Assembly: GCF_007290395.2 (NCBI RefSeq)
Contig: NZ_CP041656.2
Location: forward strand, 5,270,001 to 5,334,000
Origin: Bradyrhizobium cosmicum
GTDB taxonomy: Bacteria > Pseudomonadota > Alphaproteobacteria > Rhizobiales > Xanthobacteraceae
DNA length: 64,000 bases
Reading direction: 5' to 3'
Shown here: one piece after another, positions 45,208 to 54,103 of the stretch
Position numbering within the stretch: position 1 is the first letter of the stretch
Layout of the letters: each line of letters begins with the position of its first letter
Notes under the pieces: generated by a model
Told to the model about the DNA's origin: nothing
The model's input: only the letters and a program-made list of their open reading frames with translations
Databases searched by the model: none
Position numbers and translations under genes: made by a program

Positions 45208-46212
45208 TTACGGCTTCAGGATCACGCGGTCGCGGGACGAACCTGCAACGGCAGCATAGGCGTCCTTCGCACACTCCAGCGGATAGATCGCATTCGCCTT
45301 GATCGGGAACGGCTTCAGGTGCCCGGTCGCAAAGCCCGGGCCGAGATCGCGCAGCACCGCGCCCGTTGCGGCCGACGACAGCCCGAGCGTGTCGATGCCG
45401 ACATAGGTGTGCTGCCCGCGATAGAATTCGAGAATGTTGAACTGCACGATGCGATCGATCGCGGCGATCAGGATCTGGCGGCCACGAAGTGCCAGCGACT
45501 TGTGCGCGGCCTGGAAGTAAGGATCTCCAACCGTGTTGAAAACGATGTCGGTGCCCTTGCCGGCGGTCAATTCGCGCACGCGCAGCGCAACATCTGTCGC
45601 GGAGGCGTCGATCACCTCGATCGGCGCATTGGCATGGCCCTCATAGGCTTCGGCCTTGCGCACCACGCCGATGACACGCGCGCCCTGCCACGTCGCGATC
45701 TGCACCGCGGCCTGGCCGACCTTGCCGTTGACCCCGAGCACCAGAACAGTCTCGCCGCTCTTCGGCACGCCGGCGCGGCGAAAGCCTTCCATCGCGGTGA
45801 CGAAGGGCACGCCGATGCCGGCGGCCTCCTCCCACGACACGGTCTTCGGCTTCTCGACGACAGCATCGGCCTCGACGACGAGATGGCTGGCATGGGTGCC
45901 GTCACGGCGGATACCGAGATCACCGGAGGAGCCGAACACCTCGTTTCCGACCGTGCCGGCCGGACCGTCGATCACCAGCCCCGCATAGTCGCGGCCGGGT
46001 GTACGTGGGAACAAGGCGTAGGGCATCAGCCCGGTCGCGGCCTTGACGTCGGATGGATTGACGGCCGCTGCCTTGACTTCGATCAGGAGATCATTCGGAC
46101 CGCGCGTCAGCGCATGACGCTCGACAACCGGTGTAATGGCCGCCGCGTTCTCGGCCTTGGCATTGAGACGCACACAGCGCGCCTCGACGGTATTGGTATC
46201 GGTGGCAGACAT
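45208..46212 (-). CDS. MDR-family quinone oxidoreductase/alcohol dehydrogenase-like protein
   Basis: This 334-residue medium-chain reductase lacks catalytic zinc ligands. It has VKAAAVNPSDVKAATGLMPY, GRDYAGLVIDGPAGTVGNEV and the NADPH-binding VLVLGVNGKVGQAAVQIATW (GxGxVG variant), closest to the zeta-crystallin/quinone oxidoreductase group. The start used is the ATG at 46210-46212 (MSATDTNTVEARC); a GTG at 46224 is the frame limit. It ends 116 bp before the YeeE start. The specific electron acceptor is unknown. Confidence 0.85.
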   Translation of the reverse strand: MSATDTNTVEARCVRLNAKAENAAAITPVVERHALTRGPNDLLIEVKAAAVNPSDVKAATGLMPYALFPRTPGRDYAGLVIDGPAGTVGNEVFGSSGDLGIRRDGTHASHLVVEADAVVEKPKTVSWEEAAGIGVPFVTAMEGFRRAGVPKSGETVLVLGVNGKVGQAAVQIATWQGARVIGVVRKAEAYEGHANAPIEVIDASATDVALRVRELTAGKGTDIVFNTVGDPYFQAAHKSLALRGRQILIAAIDRIVQFNILEFYRGQHTYVGIDTLGLSSAATGAVLRDLGPGFATGHLKPFPIKANAIYPLECAKDAYAAVAGSSRDRVILKP

Positions 46213-46274
46213 CGAATGACCCACGATTGAACGCGGGCCTTGTCGCCCTTGGGGAGACCCAAGTCAACCTGCTT

Positions 46275-46387
46275 CCCCTCATCCTGAGGAGCCGCGCCAG
46301 CGGCGTCTCGAAGGATGAAGGCCCGTGTTGCAGCATCCGGGCCTGCATGGTTCGAGACGGCGCTACGCGCCTCCTCACCATGAGGGG
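46275..46387. repeat. Palindromic intergenic repeat, family D
   Basis: Outer arms cccctcatcctgaggagccg and ...ctcctcaccatgagggg pair, with the inner pair gcgtctcgaaggatg / gttcgagacggcg and a centre gcccgtgttgcagcatccgggc. It lies directly after the paaK stop, so it can end the paa transcript. Confidence 0.88.
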
Positions 46388-46393
46388 TAAGAC

Positions 46394-47725
46394 CTAATCC
46401 TTCGGCCGCTTGTCGTAGAGCCGCCTAGCTTTGCCGAGCGAGCGCTCCAGCGTGTCGGGGGGCACCACCTGAACCTTTGAGCTGATCCCGATCGTATTCT
46501 TGATATGGGTCGAAACCCGGTCGGCATGGTCGAGGAGCCCCCGGCCGTCCCAGCTCTCCGACCGCGCCTCGGCGATGATCGTCAGTTCGTCCATACGACC
46601 CTCGCGGGTCAGCTCCAGGATGAAGTGACCGCCGCACCAGTCGGTCGCGAGCAGCACTTCCTCGATCTGGGTCGGGAACAGATTGACGCCGCGCAGGATG
46701 ATCATGTCGTCGGAGCGGCCCGTCACCTTCTCCATCCGCCGCATGCCCGGCCGCGCTGTGCCCGGCAGCAGCCGCGTCAGGTCGCGGGTGCGATAGCGGA
46801 TCACTGGAAAGGCTTCCTTGGTGAGCGAGGTGAAGACCAGCTCGCCCTTTTCGCCATCCGGCAGCACCGCGCCGGTCTCGGGGTCAATCACTTCAGGATA
46901 GAAATGGTCTTCCCAGATGTGCAGGCCGTCCTTGGTCTCGATGCATTCCTGCGCAACGCCGGGACCGATCACTTCCGACAGACCGTAGATGTCGGTCGCG
47001 TCCATGTCGAAGGCGTCCTCGATCTCGCCGCGCATCGCATTGGTCCATGGCTCGGCGCCGAAGATGCCGACCTTGAGCGAGCACTGGCGCGGATCGAGCT
47101 TCTGGCGCTTGAACTCGTCGAGGATCGCCAGCATGTAGCTCGGCGTCACCGTGATGATATCAGGCCGGAAGTCGTTGATGAGCTGCACCTGCCGCTCAGT
47201 CATGCCGCCGGAGATCGGCACCACCGTGCAGCCGAGTTTCTCGGCGCCATAATGCACGCCGAGCCCGCCGGTGAAGAGACCATAGCCATAGGCATTGTGG
47301 ATGATCATGCCGGTGCGCCCGCCGGCGGCGCGGATCGAGCGCGCCATGACGTCCGCCCATATATCGATGTCGGCTTGCGTATACCCGACCACGATCGGCT
47401 TGCCCGTGGTGCCGGAGGAGGCATGCACACGCACCAGCTTCTCGCGCGGCACGGCGAACATGTTGAAGGGATAGTTGTCGCGCAGGTCCGTCTTCACCGT
47501 GAACGGAAATCTGGCGAGATCGGACAGTTCGCGAAAGTCGGAGGGATGCACGCCGACCTTGTCGAAGGCCTTTCGGTAATGCGCGACGTTGTCGTAGGCG
47601 TGCTTCAGCGACCAGGTCAGCCGCTGCGTCTGCAGCGCCATGATCTCGTCGCGAGAGGCGCGCTCATGCGCGTCCATCTCGGCACGATAGGCGTCGCCAC
47701 CTTCCTTGAGCTTCGTCAGAGCCAT
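46394..47725 (-). CDS. paaK: Phenylacetate-CoA ligase
   Basis: This 443-residue adenylate-forming enzyme activates phenylacetate to phenylacetyl-CoA with ATP. Motifs: VHASSGTTGKPIVVGYTQAD (P-loop-like A3), IYGLSEVIGPGVAQE (A5), GELVFTSLTKEAFPVIRYRTRDL (A6-A7) and the C-terminal swivel domain with GRSDDMIILRGVNLFPTQIE (A8). The length is that of PaaK, shorter than ordinary acyl-CoA ligases. It is the last gene of the paa series on the minus strand, 49 bp after paaI. A palindromic repeat follows its stop. Confidence 0.95.
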   Translation of the reverse strand: MALTKLKEGGDAYRAEMDAHERASRDEIMALQTQRLTWSLKHAYDNVAHYRKAFDKVGVHPSDFRELSDLARFPFTVKTDLRDNYPFNMFAVPREKLVRVHASSGTTGKPIVVGYTQADIDIWADVMARSIRAAGGRTGMIIHNAYGYGLFTGGLGVHYGAEKLGCTVVPISGGMTERQVQLINDFRPDIITVTPSYMLAILDEFKRQKLDPRQCSLKVGIFGAEPWTNAMRGEIEDAFDMDATDIYGLSEVIGPGVAQECIETKDGLHIWEDHFYPEVIDPETGAVLPDGEKGELVFTSLTKEAFPVIRYRTRDLTRLLPGTARPGMRRMEKVTGRSDDMIILRGVNLFPTQIEEVLLATDWCGGHFILELTREGRMDELTIIAEARSESWDGRGLLDHADRVSTHIKNTIGISSKVQVVPPDTLERSLGKARRLYDKRPKD

Positions 47726-47774
47726 CCTCGTTTCCCCTCAACATTGGTTCGTTCTTTTTCTTGATTTGGTCGCT

Positions 47775-48224
47775 TTACTGATCTTGCGCCGGCAGCCAGG
47801 TGCCGGGTATGACCCGTGAATGCCCGCGGAATTCCGCGATGACGGTGTCGCCTGCGGTGACGCGCACGTCGTAGATGCCGGAGCGGCCGCCACGGGTGAT
47901 CTCCCGCGCCTTCGCGACAAGGCGGTCGCCGAGCTTGCCCGGCTTGATGAACGTGATCTGGCCCTGCGCCGCGACCACGCGCTCATTGTGCGAATTACAG
48001 GCAAACGCGAAGGCAGAATCCGCCAGCGTAAAGATGAAGCCACCGTGGGCGATGCGCTGGCCGTTGACCATGTCCGGCCGCACGGTCATTGCAAGCGTCG
48101 CGAAGCCCGGGCCGATCTCGACGATCTCCATCCCGAGCCCCTTGGACGCATCGTCCTCGGCCCACATCGCATCGGCGCAGGCGCGGGCAATATCCTCAGG
48201 CGACAAGGTGGCTTTGACGTTCAC
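47775..48224 (-). CDS. paaI: Hydroxyphenylacetyl-CoA thioesterase
   Basis: This 149-residue hotdog-fold thioesterase frees CoA from stalled phenylacetyl-CoA intermediates. Catalytic-region text: VNGQRIAHGGFIFTLADSAFAFACNS (Asn/Asp pair and HGG), with the second sheet AQGQITFIKPGKLGDRLVAKAREITRGGRSGIYDV. I start at the GTG 48222-48224 (VNVKATLSPEDIARA) since GGGAGAAG stands just upstream; the long frame upstream of it is spurious. It lies between paaE and paaK in the catabolic operon. Confidence 0.92.
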   Translation of the reverse strand: MNVKATLSPEDIARACADAMWAEDDASKGLGMEIVEIGPGFATLAMTVRPDMVNGQRIAHGGFIFTLADSAFAFACNSHNERVVAAQGQITFIKPGKLGDRLVAKAREITRGGRSGIYDVRVTAGDTVIAEFRGHSRVIPGTWLPAQDQ

Positions 48225-48325
48225 GCGCTTCTCCCGGCCGATTGTTTGCACATGATGTTCTGCTGCCTGGCCCAAGCTGTCAAATAATGCGACGCATTTG
48301 CATCGTCGGGGCCTGATAAGCCCGA

Positions 48326-49408
48326 TCAGACATGGTCGTAGTCGACCACAACCCGTTCCGACGACGGCTTGGCCTGGCAGGTCAGGACGAAGCCAGCCTT
48401 CAGTTCCCAGGGCTCCAGCGAATAATTGATGTCCATCGGCGCCTCCCCCTCGACCAGCTTGGCGCGGCAGGTCGAGCACATGCCGCCCTTGCAGGCGAAG
48501 GGCAGATCGACGCCTGCGCGCAGCGCGGCATCGAGGATCGCCTCGTCCTCGGCGACCGGCACGTCGCGGCGCTTGCCGTCGATGATCAGAGAGGCGATCG
48601 CCTTCGGCGGCGCGTCAGGCGCAACGGTCTTCTTCGGCCGCGGCCTGCCGCCGAATTCGGAGACGAAACGCTCGACGTGGATGCGATCCTCCGCGATGCC
48701 GAGATCGCGGCAGGTCGTCTCGATTTCCTCGCTCATGCCAAGGGGACCGCAGATGAAAACGTGATCGATGCTCGCCGCCGGCACCAGCGAGCGCAACAGC
48801 ACCCTCACCTTGTGGCCGTCGAGCCGACCGTGCAGGATCGGGATGTCCTGCTCCTCACCGGAAATGACGTGGAAGATCGAGAGCCGATCGATGAAGCGGT
48901 CCTTGAGCTCCTCGAGCGCCTCGAGGAACATGATGTTGTCGGTCGAGCGGTTGCCGTAAAACAGAAAGAAGCGGCTGCCCGGCTCGCGCGACAGAATTCC
49001 CTTCACGATCGACAGGATCGGCGTGATGCCGGAGCCTGCGGCAAAGCCGACATGGATGCGCCCGGCATCATCAGGCGCGACCACGCCGAAGCGCCCGGTC
49101 GGCGTCATCACATCGAGCTCGTCGCCGCATTTCAGCTCGTCCGCCGCCCAGCTCGAAAACGCGCCGCCATCGACCTTCTTCACGGCGATGCGAATCTCGC
49201 CGTCGTCAGGGCCGGAGCAGATGGAATAGGAGCGGCGCACTTCCTCGCCGTCGAGCATGGTTCGCAGCGTGAGATACTGACCGGGCGTGAAAGCGTAGTC
49301 GCGGGCGAGTTCGCCGGGAATGGCGAAGGTCATCGAGACGGCGTCCGACGCCTCGCGGCGGAGGTCGTTGACGGCAAGGCGGTGGAAGCGCGGTGCGGCT
49401 GCGGACAT
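48326..49408 (-). CDS. paaE: Phenylacetyl-CoA epoxidase reductase subunit PaaE
   Basis: This 360-residue NADPH-dependent electron donor of the epoxidase has an N-terminal FAD domain with YAFTPGQYLTLRTMLDGEEVRRSYSICSG (FAD-binding RxYS). The NADPH domain has VGFAAGSGITPILSIVKGIL and HVFICGPLGMSEEIE. The C-terminal plant-type [2Fe-2S] ferredoxin has ligands in ACKGGMCSTCRAKL plus Cys in FVLTCQAKPSS. It starts at the ATG at 49406-49408, three bases from the paaD stop. It passes electrons to the di-iron centre of PaaA. Confidence 0.95.
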   Translation of the reverse strand: MSAAAPRFHRLAVNDLRREASDAVSMTFAIPGELARDYAFTPGQYLTLRTMLDGEEVRRSYSICSGPDDGEIRIAVKKVDGGAFSSWAADELKCGDELDVMTPTGRFGVVAPDDAGRIHVGFAAGSGITPILSIVKGILSREPGSRFFLFYGNRSTDNIMFLEALEELKDRFIDRLSIFHVISGEEQDIPILHGRLDGHKVRVLLRSLVPAASIDHVFICGPLGMSEEIETTCRDLGIAEDRIHVERFVSEFGGRPRPKKTVAPDAPPKAIASLIIDGKRRDVPVAEDEAILDAALRAGVDLPFACKGGMCSTCRAKLVEGEAPMDINYSLEPWELKAGFVLTCQAKPSSERVVVDYDHV

Positions 49409-49410
49409 GG

Positions 49411-49914
49411 TCAATGACACTTGAAATAATCGAAGGGTTCGCGGCAGGCCTTGCAGCGCCAGAGCGCCTTGCAGGAGGTCGAGCCGAACTCGGACAGCAG
49501 CTCGGTCTGCTCCGAGCCGCATTGCGGGCAAGCCACGACCTGCTCGCCGAACAGCGCGCGGCGCGAACTTGACGCTTGCGGCGGCGCGATGCCGTAGGCG
49601 CGCAGCTTCTCGCGGCCCTCCTCGCTCATCCAGTCCGTTGTCCAGGCCGGCGACAGCACTGTGCGGATCTTCGGACGATGGAACCCGGCGCGCTCCAGCG
49701 CGACCTCGATTTCGAGTGCGATCATGTTCATGGCCGGGCAACCGGAATAGGTCGGCGTGATCGCGACCTCGACATGATCGCCTGCGAGAACGACATCGCG
49801 GAGCACCCCGAGATCGGCGATCGTCAGCACGGGGATTTCAGGATCGACCACGCTTGCCGCCGCATCCCAGGCGCGCCGGCGCAGCTCGGCGTCGCTCTCG
49901 AGCACCATCACCAT
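49411..49914 (-). CDS. paaD: Phenylacetyl-CoA epoxidase assembly subunit PaaD
   Basis: This 167-residue MIP18/SufT-related protein is needed for maturation of the epoxidase, probably of its Fe-S or di-iron site. The N-terminal DUF59 domain has ASVVDPEIPVLTIADLGVLRDV and TPTYSGCPAMNMIALEIE (reactive Cys). The C-terminal zinc-ribbon-like tail has ACPQCGSEQTELLSEFGSTSCKALWRCKAC. The start at 49914 overlaps the paaC stop; an ATG at 49908 gives a TGATG junction and is the alternative. Confidence 0.93.
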   Translation of the reverse strand: MVMVLESDAELRRRAWDAAASVVDPEIPVLTIADLGVLRDVVLAGDHVEVAITPTYSGCPAMNMIALEIEVALERAGFHRPKIRTVLSPAWTTDWMSEEGREKLRAYGIAPPQASSSRRALFGEQVVACPQCGSEQTELLSEFGSTSCKALWRCKACREPFDYFKCH

Positions 49915-50684
49915 GTCAGCCCCGGAAAAGTCCGCTGCATCGATTGCAGCTCGGACAGCAGATGGCCGAGATGCTCGCTGTGCCGGCCGGAGCGGCCGCC
50001 CTGCTGCATCCAGTCGTTCTGCGGCAGCACCAGCGTTGCCTCGCTGACGACATCGGAGAGCGTGGTCAGCCAGCGGCCTCGCAAGGCTCCGGGATCGATG
50101 GCGATGCCGGCATGGATCAGGGCGCGTTCGCCGTCGTCGACCGCGAACATCTCGCCGGTGAAGGCCCAGAGATGATCGATCGAAGCCTGCACACGCCTGT
50201 GACTCTCCTCGGTTCCGTCGCCGAGCCGGATGATCCATTCCGAGGCATGGCGCAGGTGATAGGCGCTCTCCTTCTCCGACTTGGCGGCAATCGCGGCGAG
50301 CGTCGTGTCGCGCGAGGTCATCATTGCGCGCCAGTAAAGATCGGCAAAAGCGGAATAGAAGAATTGCCGCACCAGGGTCTGGGCGAAGTCACCGTTCGGC
50401 TGCTCGACCAGCAGCAGATTGCGGTACTGCCGCACGTCGCGCAAATAGGCGAGCTTGTCCTCGTCGTTGCCATTGCCTTCGGCCTTGGCCGCGTAGGTGT
50501 AGAGCTCCCGCGCCTGGCCGATGAGATCGAGCGCGATGTTGGAGAGCGCCATGTCCTCTTCCAGCATCGGCGTATGCCCGCACCATTCCGACAGCCTGTG
50601 GCCGAGGATCAGCGCATCGTCGGCGCGGCGCAGTGCGTAGAGTACCAGCGGCGTTTCGGAGACTTCCGTGTTGGCGACCGGCAT
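49908..50684 (-). CDS. paaC: Phenylacetyl-CoA epoxidase structural subunit PaaC
   Basis: This 258-residue ferritin-like helical subunit pairs with PaaA but lacks a working di-iron site. It has LYALRRADDALILGHRLSEWCGHTPMLEEDMALSN and KSEKESAYHLRHASEWIIRLGDGTEES, both typical of PaaC. Start: ATG 50682-50684, overlapping the paaB stop by one base (ATGTGATG context); a GTG codon precedes it. It forms the heterotetramer (PaaA-PaaC)2 that binds phenylacetyl-CoA. Confidence 0.95.
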   Translation of the reverse strand: MPVANTEVSETPLVLYALRRADDALILGHRLSEWCGHTPMLEEDMALSNIALDLIGQARELYTYAAKAEGNGNDEDKLAYLRDVRQYRNLLLVEQPNGDFAQTLVRQFFYSAFADLYWRAMMTSRDTTLAAIAAKSEKESAYHLRHASEWIIRLGDGTEESHRRVQASIDHLWAFTGEMFAVDDGERALIHAGIAIDPGALRGRWLTTLSDVVSEATLVLPQNDWMQQGGRSGRHSEHLGHLLSELQSMQRTFPGLTW

Positions 50685-50971
50685 CACATGTGCCCCACTT
50701 CTTCCGGCACCTCGTAGAAGGTCGGGTGCCGGTAGATCTTCGATTCCGCAGGCTCGAACATCATGCCCTTCTCGGCCGGATCGCTCGCGGTGATCGCGCT
50801 GGACGGCACGACCCAGATCGACAGGCCCTCACCGCGCCGGGTGTAGATGTCGCGAGCAGCCTGGAGGGCCATAGTGGCGTCGCTGGCATGCAGCGAGCCG
50901 ACGTGCTTGTGCGCAAGCCCGTTGCGGCTGCGAATGAAGACTTCCCACAGTGGCGTGTTCGGCGTGGCCAT
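50684..50971 (-). CDS. paaB: Phenylacetyl-CoA epoxidase subunit PaaB
   Basis: This 95-residue subunit bridges PaaAC dimers. It has PLWEVFIRSRNGLAHKHVGSLHASDATMALQAARDIYTRRGEG and the C-terminal PAEKGMMFEPAESKIYRHPTFYEVP, matching the family length and ends. It starts 10 bp after the paaA stop and is directly coupled to paaC. Confidence 0.95.
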   Translation of the reverse strand: MATPNTPLWEVFIRSRNGLAHKHVGSLHASDATMALQAARDIYTRRGEGLSIWVVPSSAITASDPAEKGMMFEPAESKIYRHPTFYEVPEEVGHM

Positions 50972-50981
50972 CGTGCTTCTC

Positions 50982-51974
50982 CTATTCGGCGGCTTGTGCG
51001 GTCGGGCGTTGCGCGCGCTTTGCGGCATAGGCGGCTGCCGCCTCGCGCACCCAGGCGCCCTCGTCGTGCGCCTTACGGCGCGCGGCCATGCGGTCGCGGT
51101 TGCAGGGGCCGTTGCCGGCGAGCACCTGCTTGAATTCGGTCCAGTCGATCTCGCTGTAGCGCCAGTGTCCGTCGGCATCTTGAACCATGCCGGGATCGGG
51201 AATGGTGAGACCGAGATATTGCGCCTGCGGCACGGTGGCATCGACGAACTTCTGACGCAGCTCGTCATTGGAGAAGCGCTTGATCTTCCACTTCGTCGAG
51301 GTGTCGCTGTGCTGGCTGGTCGCATCGGGCGGGCCGAACATCATCAGCACCGGCCACCACCAGCGGTCCAGCGCATCCTGCGCCATCGCCTTCTGCTCAT
51401 CCGAGCCGCGGCACAGCGTCACCATGATTTCGTAGCCCTGCCGCTGGTGAAACGATTCTTCCTTGCAGACGCGGATCATCGCGCGCGCATAGGGACCGTA
51501 GGAGCAGCGGCACAGCGGGATCTGGTTCATGATCGCGGCGCCGTCGACCAGCCAGCCGATGGTGCCGATATCGGCCCAGGTCAGGGTCGGATAGTTGAAG
51601 ATCGAGGAATATTTCGCCTTGCCCGCGAGCATGGCGTCGACCAGCTCCTCGCGCGAGCTACCGAGTGTCTCGGCGGCAGCGTAGAGATAGAGCCCGTGGC
51701 CGCATTCGTCCTGCACCTTGGCGAGCAACGCCGCCTTGCGGCGCAGGGACGGCGCACGCGTGATCCAGTTGCCTTCGGGCAGCATGCCGACGATTTCGGA
51801 ATGGGCGTGCTGGGAGATCTGGCGGGTGAGCGTCTTGCGATAGGCCGCCGGCATCCAGTCGTTCGGCTCGATGCGCTCCTCGGCATCGATGCGCGCCTGG
51901 AACTGCGCAGCCTTGGCCGCGTCCTCGAGACCGCGATCGTCGGTCTCGGCCGTATTCAGCGCCTGGGTGTACAT
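50982..51974 (-). CDS. paaA: Phenylacetyl-CoA 1,2-epoxidase catalytic subunit PaaA
   Basis: This 330-residue di-iron oxygenase subunit inserts oxygen into the aromatic ring of phenylacetyl-CoA. Iron-ligand helices show [20 protein letters not shown] and [20 protein letters not shown], with the first ligand Glu in the [17 protein letters not shown] segment. The first of two ATGs (51980) sits flush against GGGAGG, so I take the second (51974, [10 protein letters not shown]), which gives normal spacing. It heads the epoxidase genes; a promoter with an inverted repeat lies just upstream, after paaX. Confidence 0.95.
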   Translation of the reverse strand: MYTQALNTAETDDRGLEDAAKAAQFQARIDAEERIEPNDWMPAAYRKTLTRQISQHAHSEIVGMLPEGNWITRAPSLRRKAALLAKVQDECGHGLYLYAAAETLGSSREELVDAMLAGKAKYSSIFNYPTLTWADIGTIGWLVDGAAIMNQIPLCRCSYGPYARAMIRVCKEESFHQRQGYEIMVTLCRGSDEQKAMAQDALDRWWWPVLMMFGPPDATSQHSDTSTKWKIKRFSNDELRQKFVDATVPQAQYLGLTIPDPGMVQDADGHWRYSEIDWTEFKQVLAGNGPCNRDRMAARRKAHDEGAWVREAAAAYAAKRAQRPTAQAAE

Positions 51975-52001
51975 GCGCATCCTCCCGTTTTATTGGGAGA
52001 C

Positions 52002-52040
52002 AATATATAACAGAAATTACGTCATGCAAGATATTTCTGT
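52002..52040 (-). promoter_or_regulatory. paaA promoter with overlapping inverted-repeat operator
   Basis: On the minus strand, TTGCAT (52024-52029), a 16-base spacer and TATATT (52002-52007) form a good sigma-70 promoter 28 bp before the paaA start. An inverted repeat acagaaat (52010-52017) and atttctgt (52033-52040), 15 bases apart, brackets the -35 element. A further gtcatg/catgac pair is at 52021 and 52043. Binding by PaaX is inferred from its adjacent gene. Confidence 0.65.
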
Positions 52041-52050
52041 AACATGACGG

Positions 52051-52917
52051 TCAGGCCTCGAACCGTCTTTCCAGCAGTTTTCGGGCCGGCGGCAGCGGGC
52101 CTTTTTCGTTCGTTCCGTGGCCATCAAGCCATTGTTCCGACGGCGCAAGCAACGCCCGATAGATCTCGCCGCAGAGTTCGCGGGCAGCCCTGCCCGGCCA
52201 GTCTGCCGGCAGCAGGCTGCCCGGCAGCAGCGGATCGCGCAGCACGACGCGGCGGTAATGGTGGATCAGCAGGATGCGTGCGGTGAACGCGTCGGCCTCG
52301 GACAGATCCGTGCCGCGTGCAAGTGCGGCGCGCAGCGGCTCGAACGTCTTCATGAATTTCAGATAGGCATCCGCTGTACGCTTCAGCGGCCAGCTCGCAC
52401 TGAGCAGACGGCGACCGCTGTCATCCTCGGCCGAGACTTCGAGACGGATCGCAGCCGCGGCTTCGGCGGGCACCGGCACGCCTGACGGCGCGACCCACAC
52501 GCCCGGCAGCGGACTGCCGAACCCAGCGTTGCGCAGCGCCTCGCGCGAGGCGTCGCGATCCTCGCCGTTGCCGATCAGCAGGAGTTCGAAACGGCCGGTC
52601 CAATCCGACGGCGGCGGATCATAGATGTGGCGTGTCGCTGCTTCGAAGGTCTGGCGGCCCTTGTCGGCCAGGCGGTAGAAGCTGTTGCGGCCGACCTTTT
52701 CACGCGTCAGCCAGCGGTCGGCAGCAAGCCGCGACATCGCGGTACGCACCACGCCGCTGTCGATATCAAGGCTTTCGAAGAATTCCAGCAGCGTGCCGAG
52801 CCACACCACACCGCCACGCGGCACGATGGCGTCGCCGAACACGGTGATGACGATGGAGCCGGTGCGCGACGGTTCGCGCTTGAGCTGGTCGATGATGCGG
52901 GAGAGCGGATGCGCCAT
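52051..52917 (-). CDS. paaX: Phenylacetate-responsive transcriptional repressor PaaX
   Basis: This 288-residue repressor is released by phenylacetyl-CoA. The N-terminal winged helix has SRTGSIVITVFGDAIVPRGGVVWLGTLLEFFESLDIDSGVVRTAMSRL. The central and C-terminal PaaX domains follow, ending PPARKLLERRFEA. ATG at 52915-52917; the longer frame upstream runs through the intergenic repeat. It is upstream of paaA in the same direction, with 76 bp between them containing the strong promoter, so paaX may be transcribed separately from paaABCDE. Confidence 0.92.
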   Translation of the reverse strand: MAHPLSRIIDQLKREPSRTGSIVITVFGDAIVPRGGVVWLGTLLEFFESLDIDSGVVRTAMSRLAADRWLTREKVGRNSFYRLADKGRQTFEAATRHIYDPPPSDWTGRFELLLIGNGEDRDASREALRNAGFGSPLPGVWVAPSGVPVPAEAAAAIRLEVSAEDDSGRRLLSASWPLKRTADAYLKFMKTFEPLRAALARGTDLSEADAFTARILLIHHYRRVVLRDPLLPGSLLPADWPGRAARELCGEIYRALLAPSEQWLDGHGTNEKGPLPPARKLLERRFEA

Positions 52918-52979
52918 GCGCGAGGCATAGCGCGTTTGGTGCGGGCGCGACAATGGACGGGAACGACAATGGCTATACT

Positions 52980-53118
52980 CGTTCTCCCCGCTTGCGGGGA
53001 GAAGGTCGGGATGAGGGGGAGTCTCCGCAGAGTCGGTGAGAGTTGGATTCGCGGACAGCCCCCTCACCCGGAATTTGCTATTCGCAAATTCCGACCTCTC
53101 CCCGCAAGCGGGGCGAGG
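52980..53118. repeat. Intergenic repeat, family C copy 2
   Basis: It begins gttctccccgcttgcgggga and ends ctctccccgcaagcggggcg, with inner gatgagggggagtctccgca facing a cccctcaccc segment. Same family as 35238-35397. It contains an extra small hairpin ggaatttgctattcgcaaattcc. It separates paaX from the hydrolase gene. Confidence 0.85.
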
Positions 53119-53128
53119 CGAAGAAAAA

Positions 53129-53899
53129 TCACCTGTGCGGATCCGGATAAGCCAGGCTGCGCCAACCGCTGCGGTCGAACGGGCGCCACTGGCCTTCCTT
53201 CTGCGCGAGCCGATCGGCCACCGCATAGACGACGGCGGGATGGTGGCCCATACCGCAATGGCTGCTGTCGACCTCGATGCTCTCGGTCTCGGCTCCCGTC
53301 TTCTCCATGCAGCCCTGCCAGGCGCAGACACCGTCGGTGCGGCTGAAGATGGCGGTGGTCGGCACCGGCGGCGGGACGGCCAGATCGCTGCCGAAGTTCG
53401 GATCGACCTGATCGGCACGCTGGCCGCTTGCCCATTCATAGACGCGCCAGGCATTGGTCGACTTGGGATCGCCCGCAAAGGGGCTGCCGAGCGTGATGAC
53501 CTGGCGCACGCGATCGGGCATCATCTTGGCGAGCTGGCGCGCGTAGAGGCCGCCGAGGCTCCAGCCGACCAGGCTGATCTTGCGGCCATGCGTGTCGCTG
53601 AGCTCATGGACCAGATCCATCATCGCGTGCTGCACGCCCTCGCGCAGACCGTAATTGCGGCCCTGGCGCCAACCGCTCACCGTATAGCCCTTGCCCGACA
53701 GAAAGGTGCGAAGCGCGCGTGTGGATTCATCCGAGGCCACGAGGCCGGGCAGCACCAGCACCGGATGCCCGTCGCCGCGTGGCGCGAAGCTCAGCAGCGG
53801 CAGCGCGCCGAGGAATGCGCCGAACTCGTGGATCGCGCGCCCTTCCAGGAACATCAGTGTGCGAGACGGCGGACGCAGCGTCTGGGCAGTAGCGGTCAT
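53129..53899 (-). CDS. Alpha/beta hydrolase (lipase/esterase-like)
   Basis: This 256-residue hydrolase has the nucleophile elbow SLVGWSLGGLYARQLAK (Ser in GWSLG), the oxyanion region HPVLVLPGLVASDES and late Asp/His in the stretch IEVDSSHCGMGHHPAVV. FSRTDGVCAWQGCMEK carries two cysteines that could form a disulfide. No signal peptide is evident. It reads away from paaX and is not obviously tied to it. Substrate unknown. Confidence 0.85.
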   Translation of the reverse strand: MTATAQTLRPPSRTLMFLEGRAIHEFGAFLGALPLLSFAPRGDGHPVLVLPGLVASDESTRALRTFLSGKGYTVSGWRQGRNYGLREGVQHAMMDLVHELSDTHGRKISLVGWSLGGLYARQLAKMMPDRVRQVITLGSPFAGDPKSTNAWRVYEWASGQRADQVDPNFGSDLAVPPPVPTTAIFSRTDGVCAWQGCMEKTGAETESIEVDSSHCGMGHHPAVVYAVADRLAQKEGQWRPFDRSGWRSLAYPDPHR

Positions 53900-54103
53900 C
53901 GACGTATCCCCTGGCTAAAATTCCTGAAAAGGCCGCCGGCGGCGATGCCGGCAAACATGGGTATGAATTCTAATACGCCAGCTTCTCGGACGTTCCGCAG
54001 CGCAGCATGAATCAGCTAGGCGGCCGGTTCCAGACATTCAAGCCGGTGGAACGCGGGGCGACAATAGGCCCGCGAGCTAATGCTGGCGCCCGTGACGCAA
54101 AAG

